Below are positions 5,796 to 12,047 of a stretch of 18,031 bases of DNA, in pieces; positions within the stretch are counted from its first letter, which is position 1, and every line of letters begins with the position of its first letter. The notes under the pieces were generated by a model. The model was not told where the DNA came from, ran no database searches, and was given only the letters and a program-made list of their open reading frames with translations. The DNA comes from an uncultured bacterium. GTDB lineage: Bacteria; Cyanobacteriota; Vampirovibrionia; Gastranaerophilales; Gastranaerophilaceae. Where the stretch lies: assembly GCA_902464375.1 (NCBI GenBank), contig CABQIM010000032.1, forward strand, positions 1-18,031. The letters run 5' to 3'. The translations under genes were made by a program, and so were the position numbers.

Positions 5796-7445
5796 TTACT
5801 CACTAGGGATGGTAATAGTAAATTCGCTACCCTCATTTAATTTAGTTTTTACAGAAATTTTCCCTTTGTGTTTTTCAATGATTTTTTGTGATATAGCAAG
5901 CCCTAAGCCTGTGCCCACACCTACTCCTTTTGTCGTATAGCCTGCAAAAAATATTTTGTCAGGTTCCTTTATGCCACAGCCATTATCTTTTATTTTTACA
6001 ACTAAACTACTATTTTCGTATTTTGTGTCAATAGTTATTGTTCCGGTATCTTTGATTGCATGTGTTGCGTTTACAAGAATATTCATGAATACTTGGTTAA
6101 GCATGTTTGGATAACACTTAATTGGTGGAATTTCAGAATAATTTTTGATAATTTCTATTCTATTTTTTGTTTCATGTCTGATTAAATCGAGAGTTAAATC
6201 TATTTCTTTATTTATATCAGCTTCTTGTAGTTCTGCTTCATCAAGTCTTACAAATTTTCTTAAAGATATTACGAGCCTGTTTATTCTTGCGATTGCCTCT
6301 GTGTCTATTTCGTTAACTTCTTGCAAAAGTTCTGCAATTTCTTTATCTTCGATTTGAGAAATTAATTTTTTGGTGATTTCATTGTTGGATTTAATTGAAG
6401 CAACCGGCGTATTTATTTCGTGTGCAACTCCTGCTACAAGTTGACCTAAAGATGCCATTTTTTCAGAATTAATAAGTTTTAATTGCGTGTCTTTCAATTC
6501 TTCCAATGTTTTGGTTAAGTCTTTAACCATTTTTGCATTTTTTTTGTATAATTCTGATTGAATTATAGCATTTCCAAGCTGCGTAGATACTCCATTCAAG
6601 ACCTCTAGCGTATCATCTAATTTTGTTTTTTGTTTTGTAGATAACACAATGATTCCTAATAATTTATTGAGATGATAAATTGGAACAATGATTCTTTGTA
6701 CAATTTCTTTGAAAGGTTTTGCCTCTTTGTATTCTTTCATGCAAGTTATGCAATTTACTTTACCTTTTTTTATATAATTGTAAGCTTCTTTTTCAAAAGA
6801 AAGTTCTATATTTTTATCTTTAGAATTTAAAGATTCTAGAATTTTAAAATTTTGCCCATCTTCCGAAGTTGCATAATAAGCTCTAAAAGCTCCAAACATT
6901 TGAGAAAGTTCTTCTAAAGCTGATTTTAAAATTACAGAGGTATCAATAGACTCTCTTATAATATTAGAAATGTTGTTTAATAAAAGAAGTTTCATTGCTT
7001 GTGATTGCGCTTGCAACTTGATTTTGGAAAGATTTTTGTTGTCGTCTTCTAAAATGTTAACTTTTTTTTGTAAATTCTGATTTTTTTGAGTAATCGTATC
7101 AAGCTTTGTTTTTGCAGTAACATCAGTTAAGACAATCATATGATATTGTCCTTTTTGTGTTGCGTTCATATCATAATAATAAAGTTCGTTACTGGAAGTT
7201 TGGTATGTTATGTATGCAGAAAAATCTTCTTTGGATGCTAAAGCTTGCGAAATCGGAGAGTGCACGGTTACATCATTACTTACAAGTGCGCAGACGTTGT
7301 AATTCAATTTGTGTGAAAATTTTTCAAGAGTCTTGAAATCCGGAAAAATTCTTCTAAAAATATTGTTTCTAAAAACAACTTCCTTGTTACTATTTATGAC
7401 AATAACAGCGCTATTGAATTTGTTAAATAAATCAAACTTCCCCAT
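5796..7445 (-). CDS. Soluble PAS-GAF sensor histidine kinase
   Basis: A 549-residue kinase. Residues about 5-112 form a PAS-like fold ending LTDVTAKTKL. A coiled coil spans about 115-150 and a GAF-like domain about 155-298 (ending QLGNAIIQSELY). A second coiled linker precedes the dimerisation helix with GVAHEINTPVASI, where H342 is the phosphorylation site. The ATPase domain shows the N box QVFMNILVNATHAI (about 451), G1 DNGCGI (487-492) and G2 GTGLGLAI (511-518). There is no transmembrane segment, so it senses a cytosolic signal. The GAF domain carries C232-x2-C235, possibly metal- or redox-sensing. No response regulator is adjacent. There is no ribosome-binding site before the ATG; see the promoter at 7452-7480. 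Confidence 0.92.
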   Translation of the reverse strand: MGKFDLFNKFNSAVIVINSNKEVVFRNNIFRRIFPDFKTLEKFSHKLNYNVCALVSNDVTVHSPISQALASKEDFSAYITYQTSSNELYYYDMNATQKGQYHMIVLTDVTAKTKLDTITQKNQNLQKKVNILEDDNKNLSKIKLQAQSQAMKLLLLNNISNIIRESIDTSVILKSALEELSQMFGAFRAYYATSEDGQNFKILESLNSKDKNIELSFEKEAYNYIKKGKVNCITCMKEYKEAKPFKEIVQRIIVPIYHLNKLLGIIVLSTKQKTKLDDTLEVLNGVSTQLGNAIIQSELYKKNAKMVKDLTKTLEELKDTQLKLINSEKMASLGQLVAGVAHEINTPVASIKSNNEITKKLISQIEDKEIAELLQEVNEIDTEAIARINRLVISLRKFVRLDEAELQEADINKEIDLTLDLIRHETKNRIEIIKNYSEIPPIKCYPNMLNQVFMNILVNATHAIKDTGTITIDTKYENSSLVVKIKDNGCGIKEPDKIFFAGYTTKGVGVGTGLGLAISQKIIEKHKGKISVKTKLNEGSEFTITIPSE

Positions 7446-7451
7446 AATAAT

Positions 7452-7480
7452 ATTATATATATAATAAGGAACTGTGGCAA
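7452..7480 (-). promoter_or_regulatory. Promoter of the histidine kinase gene, predicted leaderless
   Basis: On the minus strand TTGCCA (7480-7475) and TATAAT (7457-7452) are separated by exactly 17 bases. The -10 box ends six bases before the kinase ATG, so transcription would begin at or within a base or two of the start codon. No GGAGG-like sequence lies between. The region is AT-rich, so the -10 alone would be weak evidence, but the -35 at ideal spacing strengthens it. Confidence 0.6.
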
Positions 7481-7507
7481 CTGTTATTCACTTTGAAAAT
7501 AATAGTG

Positions 7508-7590
7508 TGTTATAATAAAATTGCGTACATAGTTCGGAGCTAAAATCCACCAAATAATGGTGGTAAAAGCATATTTAAAACTGATATAAT
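7508..7590 (+). promoter_or_regulatory. Two candidate extended -10 promoters for fliLMN
   Basis: TGT-TATAAT at 7508-7516 and TGA-TATAAT at 7582-7590 both match the extended -10 pattern TGnTATAAT; neither has a good -35. The downstream one would give a leader of about 23 bases before the fliL ATG at 7620. The upstream one would give about 97 bases including the hairpin at 7547-7563. No sigma-28 type box is recognised. Confidence 0.5.
7547..7563. promoter_or_regulatory. Inverted repeat upstream of the fliL promoter
   Basis: CCACCA (7547-7552), a 5-base loop AATAA, then TGGTGG (7558-7563). It is unusually GC-rich for this intergenic stretch and abuts the -35 position of the downstream fliL promoter, where an operator could lie. 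It may instead act as an RNA hairpin in the longer leader. Confidence 0.45.
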
Positions 7591-7619
7591 AACACTATGT
7601 AGTAAAAATGGAGAATAGT

Positions 7620-8225
7620 ATGGCTGAAAACGATAAGGCTGGAGAAAATAAACAACAAGATTTAACCAAATTTTTAATAATGACAATTGCATCTATTGTT
7701 ATTATGTTTATTGTGTTTGCGGGTGTAAATTATGTTGTAATGGAAAACTTAATTACACAAAAAATTAGCACAATAAATCCTTCTCAGGAAGAAATTGATG
7801 ATAGTGGCGATGAAGATGAAGTACAAAAAGGTATTATTGTTGATTTAGGTGATTTTATCTTGAATTTGTGCGATGAAAGTCAAAAAAAATATTTGAAAGT
7901 TAATGTTGCAATAGAAGTTTCTAAAAAAGATACAGATTTTCCGGAAGTAGATGAAAAAGCTGCAAAAGGCGGTGGACATGGTGGTCATGGTGAAGCTCCT
8001 GCTCCAACCGATCCAATGGAAGCTATTCAAAATGAAATGAACCAGTATAAGCCTGCTATTAGAGATGCTGTTATAACAAATCTTTCAAGCAAGACTTCTG
8101 CAGAATTAGCAACTGCTGCCGGTAAAGAATTGGCAAAGGAACAAATTTCTAATGATATAAATTCTATTTTGGGTGGCGAAAGAGAAGTATTAAGAGTAAG
8201 TTTTGGACAATTTATTATTCAATAG
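7620..8225 (+). CDS. fliL: Flagellar basal-body-associated protein FliL
   Basis: A 201-residue single-pass inner-membrane protein that surrounds or supports the flagellar stator. A basic cytoplasmic N-terminus is followed by one membrane helix (about residues 18-40, FLIMTIASIVIMFIVFAGVNYVV), an acidic linker and the periplasmic FliL domain. That domain shows VDLGDFILNL...KYLKVNVAIEV (74-100) and the typical C-terminal LRVSFGQFIIQ. The start is the ATG at 7620, since GGAG lies six bases upstream; an ATG four codons earlier has no ribosome-binding site. An odd Gly/His-rich insert (KGGGHGGHGEAPAP, about 117-130) splits the domain. It is the first gene of fliL-fliM-fliN, seven bases before fliM. 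Confidence 0.88.
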   Translation: MAENDKAGENKQQDLTKFLIMTIASIVIMFIVFAGVNYVVMENLITQKISTINPSQEEIDDSGDEDEVQKGIIVDLGDFILNLCDESQKKYLKVNVAIEVSKKDTDFPEVDEKAAKGGGHGGHGEAPAPTDPMEAIQNEMNQYKPAIRDAVITNLSSKTSAELATAAGKELAKEQISNDINSILGGEREVLRVSFGQFIIQ

Positions 8226-8232
8226 GGTATAA

Positions 8233-9213
8233 ATGACAGATATAAAAGACACAAATTTATCAGATATAGATGGTTTTGAAGAAGATTTTTCGGATTCTGA
8301 ACATAAGAGCTATAAGCTTTATAACTTTAGACGTCCGGATAAGTTTTCCAAAGATAATTTAAGAGCCTTGAGAGATATTCATAGAGAATTCTCTAAGGCG
8401 ATTTCGCTTGTCTTGAGTGGTTATTTGAGAATGCGTGTTGAAATAGAAATCGTGTCTGTTGACCAGTTGACATACGAAGAATTTGTTCGCTCTATGCCAT
8501 CACCAATCAGTGTTGGTGTATTTGAATTTGAGCCTTTATCTGGGCAAATTCTATTGGGTATAAGCTTTGAAGTTATTTCTTGTATTGTAAATAGAATGCT
8601 TGGCGGAGTTGGTAATATCGAAGCTCAAACTCGTGAACTTACTGATATTGAAAAAGCGTTGGCAAAGAAAATTATAAATATTATTATTAAATCTTTAGAA
8701 GATTCTTGGAATGCCATTATTCCGGTAACCGGTAAATTTATTAGCCTTGACGATAATTATCAATCAATTCAAGTTGCAACTGCCGGAGAAATTGTAGCTT
8801 TGTTGACTTTTGAGGTTCAAATTTCAGGCAAACATTTTGGCTTGTTTAGCCTGTGTTTTCCATATCCGGTATTAGAAACAGTTTTAGGACACTTGAGTAC
8901 TCAACATATTTTTCAGACAAAGGGCTTAGTTGCTTCTAATGATGAAAGATTGAAAATGATTTCCAAATTGAATACTTCCAATGTGGATTTAAGAGTGCAA
9001 TTTGGGCAATGTAATATAACATTGGATGATTTTTTGCAATTGTCAGAAGGTGATATTATTAAACTTGATAACAAAGTTTCTGACGATTTGATTGTTAAGG
9101 TAAATGGTGAAAAGAAATTCTTTGCCAGACCTGGAACTATGAAGGATAAAATTTGTGTTAAAATAACAGATGTGTATGACGAGATGCACGAATTGCTTAG
9201 AAATTATTTTTAG
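8233..9213 (+). CDS. fliM: Flagellar motor switch protein FliM
   Basis: A 326-residue C-ring protein that couples chemotaxis signals to motor reversal. The middle domain contains LRALRDIHREFSKA (43-57), SMPSPISVGVFEFEPLSG and the GGxG motif GGVG at 124-127 that contacts FliG. The C-terminal SpoA domain starts near residue 248 (NVDLRVQFGQCNITLDDFLQLSEGDII) and pairs with FliN. The N-terminus is MTDIKDTNLSDIDGFEEDF, only a partial match to the usual LSQDEIDALL that binds phospho-CheY. AGGG lies seven bases before the ATG. It is co-transcribed with fliL and fliN. Confidence 0.93.
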   Translation: MTDIKDTNLSDIDGFEEDFSDSEHKSYKLYNFRRPDKFSKDNLRALRDIHREFSKAISLVLSGYLRMRVEIEIVSVDQLTYEEFVRSMPSPISVGVFEFEPLSGQILLGISFEVISCIVNRMLGGVGNIEAQTRELTDIEKALAKKIINIIIKSLEDSWNAIIPVTGKFISLDDNYQSIQVATAGEIVALLTFEVQISGKHFGLFSLCFPYPVLETVLGHLSTQHIFQTKGLVASNDERLKMISKLNTSNVDLRVQFGQCNITLDDFLQLSEGDIIKLDNKVSDDLIVKVNGEKKFFARPGTMKDKICVKITDVYDEMHELLRNYF

Positions 9214-9225
9214 AGAGGTTTATAA

Positions 9226-9690
9226 ATGTTAGATGATGATAATATTATAAGCGGCGGTGCCGGTGAACATAGTGAAGCTGATATGCAAGAGCATGATTTT
9301 ACAGCTCAACAAGGAGAAAATGTTCCGGAAGCTGAAAAAACTGTTACAGTTCAGCCGGTGCAATTTGCATCTTTTGAAGATTTAGACCAAATACAAGGTC
9401 CGGCTAACCAAAACTTAAATATTCTTTTGGACGTTAAACTTCAATTGACAGTAGAACTTGGTAAGACTGAATTACCAATTAAAAAGGTTTTGGAATTAAC
9501 AAAAGGTTCTATTGTAACTCTTAATAAGGCAGCTGGTGAACCTGTTGAATTGTACGCAAACGGAAAATTAATTGCGTATGGTGAAGTTGTTGTTATAGAA
9601 GATAATTTCGGTTTAAGAATTACTCATATCACAGACCCTGCAAGACGTTTGAATACAATTAGCGCTAATGCCAACAAAGAAGAGGTGTAG
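9226..9690 (+). CDS. fliN: Flagellar motor switch protein FliN
   Basis: A 154-residue C-ring protein. The first 60 or so residues are acidic and probably disordered. They are followed by a canonical SpoA domain from about residue 63: ILLDVKLQLTVELGKTELPIKKVLELTKGSIVTLNK, then VELYANGKLIAYGEVVVIEDNFGLRITHI. FliN tetramers with FliM make the lower C-ring and interact with the export ATPase complex. There is no CheC/CheX phosphatase domain, so it is FliN rather than FliY. GAGAGG precedes the ATG. The stop is followed by an intergenic region with a repeat, not by fliO or fliP. Confidence 0.93.
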   Translation: MLDDDNIISGGAGEHSEADMQEHDFTAQQGENVPEAEKTVTVQPVQFASFEDLDQIQGPANQNLNILLDVKLQLTVELGKTELPIKKVLELTKGSIVTLNKAAGEPVELYANGKLIAYGEVVVIEDNFGLRITHITDPARRLNTISANANKEEV

Positions 9691-9762
9691 TAAAGGTATA
9701 AAAGAGGCGTAGACGCATAGATGCAAAGCTTTAGAACTGGGCTTAGTAACTATCCGCCTTTG

Positions 9763-9817
9763 TTAGGGAGGTCGCAGTTGTTCGAACGATAGTGAGTTAC
9801 AAATGCGTGTGGGTATT
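9763..9817 (+). repeat. Dispersed intergenic repeat, copy D
   Basis: This copy begins TTAGGGAGGTCGCAGTTGTT, as copies A and C do, and ends GAGTTACAAATGCGTGTGGG with two changes from them. The middle carries the self-complementary GTTCGAAC. It lies between fliN and yidC in what is clearly host DNA, so the family is not confined to the phage module. Confidence 0.68.
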
Positions 9818-9843
9818 GCTAAATACTAATTAACTAACCAATC

Positions 9844-9872
9844 TTGACTTGACCTTATATTTAAAGTATCTT
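9844..9872 (+). promoter_or_regulatory. Promoter of yidC
   Basis: TTGACT (9844-9849) and TATCTT (9867-9872) are separated by 17 bases, giving a predicted start near 9879 and a leader of about 45 bases. The position after repeat copy D suggests that yidC is transcribed separately from fliLMN. Confidence 0.55.
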
Positions 9873-9875
9873 TGA

Positions 9876-9895
9876 AAGTGTGCTTTTGCACACTT
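9876..9895 (+). promoter_or_regulatory. Hairpin at the 5' end of the yidC leader
   Basis: AAGTGTGC, loop TTTT, GCACACTT: a perfect 8-bp stem that falls almost exactly at the predicted yidC transcript start. It has no downstream T-run, so it is not a good terminator. A 5' stem of this sort can protect an mRNA from decay; that role is inferred. Confidence 0.6.
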
Positions 9896-9924
9896 AATTA
9901 GAGTAGACTATTAGGGAAGAGAAT

Positions 9925-11004
9925 ATGGATTTTACAACACTAACTATCAAAGTATTAAAGATGCTTTCTATTGCCGGAAGTTACGGCATTGGTATTATTT
10001 TATTAACAATCATTGTAAGAGCAGCAATGTGGCCATTAGGCTTGTCACAGCAACGTTCTATGAGAACAATGCAGATGTTGCAGCCTAAAATGAAGGCTAT
10101 TCAAGAACGCTATAAAAGCAATCCGCAAGTTATGCAACAAAAGATGATGGAATTCTATAAGGAACACAAATTCAATCCAATGGCAGGATGTTTTCCATTA
10201 TTGATTCAAATGCCTATTTTTATTTTGTTATATTCAACTTTAATGAGCCCGCAATTTATACAAATGGCAGGACATTCTCAATTTTTGTTTATTAATAGAT
10301 TGGATGCAACTTTAAAAACATCAGCCGGTGTTTCACACGACGGTGTGTTAGGTATTTCAAAATATGATACTTTCTTGGCTGGTAAAAATGCGAAAGTATA
10401 TTATAACGATTCAGACAATGCAGTAACTGTAAAATTAAAGAAGACAAATAAAGTTATCGAAACACAAGGTGAAGTTAACCCAGGACAACCAGTTGATTTC
10501 AAAATGGCGCTTGATAATTTAGATTTGAACTTCGAAAATCTTGTAAAAGTTTCTAAAGCTGAAATTGAAGTAACTGATGCTCAAACAAAAGAAACAGAAA
10601 CAATGACTTTTGAACAAAAGAATAATGTTTTAGCTTGCACAATGCCAACAAAGGAAGTTAAAACAGCATTCCATTATGATGTACTTCTTTTGATTGCTTT
10701 ATTTGCTGTAACGATGGTGTTCTCACAAAGAGCAATGATGGCAATGAACAAAAATGTTCAACAAGATCCTGCTCAACAGCAAATGCAAAAATCAATGAAC
10801 ACATTCATGCCGATTATGTTAACATTTACTTTTGTAATCATTCCAATTCCGGCAGGTGTGTTACTTTACTTGATTTCTAGCAATGTGTTCCAAGTTATCC
10901 AAACTATGGTTATTAATAAACAGTTAGAAGCAGAAGATGCAAAAAAAGAAGCGAAAGTAGACGATATTGATTTAGCAAACGCTAAACAAATCAAACAAAA
11001 ATAG
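9925..11004 (+). CDS. yidC: Membrane protein insertase YidC
   Basis: A 359-residue inner-membrane insertase (Oxa1/Alb3 family). It helps the Sec translocon or acts alone to insert membrane proteins. The first core helix includes R32 (ILLTIIVRAAMWPL), the conserved positive residue of the hydrophilic groove. It is followed by the cytoplasmic helical hairpin (QQRSMRTMQMLQPKMKAIQERYK...) and FNPMAGCFPLLIQMPIFILLYS (83-104). A soluble insert of roughly 110 residues (about 135-245) separates core helices 2 and 3, unlike short Gram-positive homologues. The last helices contain IPIPAGVLLYLISSNVFQVIQ. The C-terminus is charged (KKEAKVDD...KQIKQK). The N-terminal periplasmic domain of proteobacterial YidC is absent. 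GGGAAGAG precedes the ATG. Confidence 0.94.
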   Translation: MDFTTLTIKVLKMLSIAGSYGIGIILLTIIVRAAMWPLGLSQQRSMRTMQMLQPKMKAIQERYKSNPQVMQQKMMEFYKEHKFNPMAGCFPLLIQMPIFILLYSTLMSPQFIQMAGHSQFLFINRLDATLKTSAGVSHDGVLGISKYDTFLAGKNAKVYYNDSDNAVTVKLKKTNKVIETQGEVNPGQPVDFKMALDNLDLNFENLVKVSKAEIEVTDAQTKETETMTFEQKNNVLACTMPTKEVKTAFHYDVLLLIALFAVTMVFSQRAMMAMNKNVQQDPAQQQMQKSMNTFMPIMLTFTFVIIPIPAGVLLYLISSNVFQVIQTMVINKQLEAEDAKKEAKVDDIDLANAKQIKQK

Positions 11005-11040
11005 GTGCTACGCACGTAGGTATTTAGTTAGCTTTCGCAA

Positions 11041-11061
11041 GTTGAAAGTTGAAAATTGAAA
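11041..11061 (+). repeat. Three tandem 7-base units
   Basis: GTTGAAA, GTTGAAA, ATTGAAA in a row, followed by GTTA, in the yidC-downstream spacer just before the terminator-like hairpin. It is short and may simply be slippage-derived filler. Confidence 0.6.
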
Positions 11062-11074
11062 GTTAGATATAGAG

Positions 11075-11106
11075 GGTGGGGATAGCGAAAGTTTCTCCAC
11101 CTTTTC
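11075..11106 (+). terminator. Probable intrinsic terminator of yidC
   Basis: GGTGGGGA (11075-11082) pairs with TCTCCACC (11094-11101) with one G-U pair across an 11-base loop, followed by TTTTCT. Outer A-T pairs extend the stem. It lies 70 bases after the yidC stop. The G-rich left arm also resembles the GGGTGGG ends of other intergenic repeats in the window (for example 17621). Confidence 0.62.
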
Positions 11107-11177
11107 TAATGTATAAAAAATCAAATTTTGTTACAATCGTGTTGATTTCTGTTGCAAAGTTGGAGTATAAATATATT

Positions 11178-12047
11178 ATGAAGAAGTTTTTGGGAGTGAG
11201 TTTAATAATGGTAATGTTTTTGTCGCAGTGTGTTATTGCGGCAGATAGTGGTGTTGTGACACTGGATAAAAATTCAGTAGAAAAACCGAAGATAACAATA
11301 GATTCCAATGCAAAAGAACTAAAAGGCTCGTTATTGGTTAATGATTCTGAAACTTTAGCAAATTTAATAGATGTTCAAAAGGAACATGATATTAAGGATT
11401 TAGAAAAACTTTGGCAGGGTACGGTTGAAAATAATCAGGTTATTGGTTTTGCTTTGAAAAAACTTGCAACACCTGAATCTCAACGTAGAATTCATTCCTC
11501 ATTGATGGCAAAAACTCTTTCTGCCGTCATAGCAGGAGCTTCTTTTGTGCCGAGTCTTATGGGTGCTAATTACGGAATTCAAACTTCTGCTTTTTCCGCA
11601 GGTAGATTAGCACAAGGTCTTTTGAACAGAAAAAATGTTCCACAAGAAACACCTTTAACTGATACAGAGCTTATTGAACTTGCCAGTATGATTGAGGATT
11701 TGCAAGATTCTTTGATAAGTTCTTACTATAATTATAAAAACACATTGAGCCAATTAAAAGATACCCGCTCAAAAATGATTTTGTATAGCAGAAATTATAC
11801 TAAAGCTCTTGATGGCAAAGATGTTTTGGAGATTGCAATCTCGTCTTCGCTTTATGATGCAATGCGTATTCAAGAATTTAATCTTGAACAGTCTGCAAAG
11901 AAGTATCATATCCAACTTCAGCGCTTGGCTGGTAAAAAAGTTGTGGATGCTTTAGAATTATATCAATATGATTTTGATTCAGTGCTCTACAAGGATTCCA
12001 CTTCAACTAAAGCAACAAAGAAAGGAGAAGCTAATGACAAAAAATAG
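11178..12047 (+). CDS. Secreted helical protein, paralogue 1 (TolC-like half)
   Basis: A 289-residue protein with a clear Sec signal peptide (MKKFLGVSLIMVMFLSQCVIA, cleavage near residue 21). LWQG lies at 78-81. A small-residue-rich hydrophobic stretch covers about 110-148 and TDTELIELASMIEDLQDSL starts at 161. The C-terminal half is heptad-like helix ending QLQRLAG (247-252). The pattern YYNYKNTLSQL...NYTKALDGKDVLEIA...LQRLAG recalls one helical hairpin of outer-membrane efflux proteins, but the protein is too short for a whole TolC protomer. No family is recognised with certainty. The start is the ATG at 11178, which begins the signal peptide; GGAG is 12 bases upstream, and TATAAA lies five bases before the ATG. 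It overlaps the next, paralogous gene by 14 bases. Confidence 0.8.
   Translation: MKKFLGVSLIMVMFLSQCVIAADSGVVTLDKNSVEKPKITIDSNAKELKGSLLVNDSETLANLIDVQKEHDIKDLEKLWQGTVENNQVIGFALKKLATPESQRRIHSSLMAKTLSAVIAGASFVPSLMGANYGIQTSAFSAGRLAQGLLNRKNVPQETPLTDTELIELASMIEDLQDSLISSYYNYKNTLSQLKDTRSKMILYSRNYTKALDGKDVLEIAISSSLYDAMRIQEFNLEQSAKKYHIQLQRLAGKKVVDALELYQYDFDSVLYKDSTSTKATKKGEANDKK

Noticed and set aside
7608..7619. Earlier ATG for fliL adding four residues
   Set aside because: It has no ribosome-binding site, whereas the ATG at 7620 has GGAG at six bases.
11167..11178. Third leaderless gene (TATAAA five bases before the ATG of secreted paralogue 1)
   Set aside because: A GGAG is present 12 bases upstream, the spacer to the best -35 would be 19 bases, and the stretch is very AT-rich, so the case is not strong enough.
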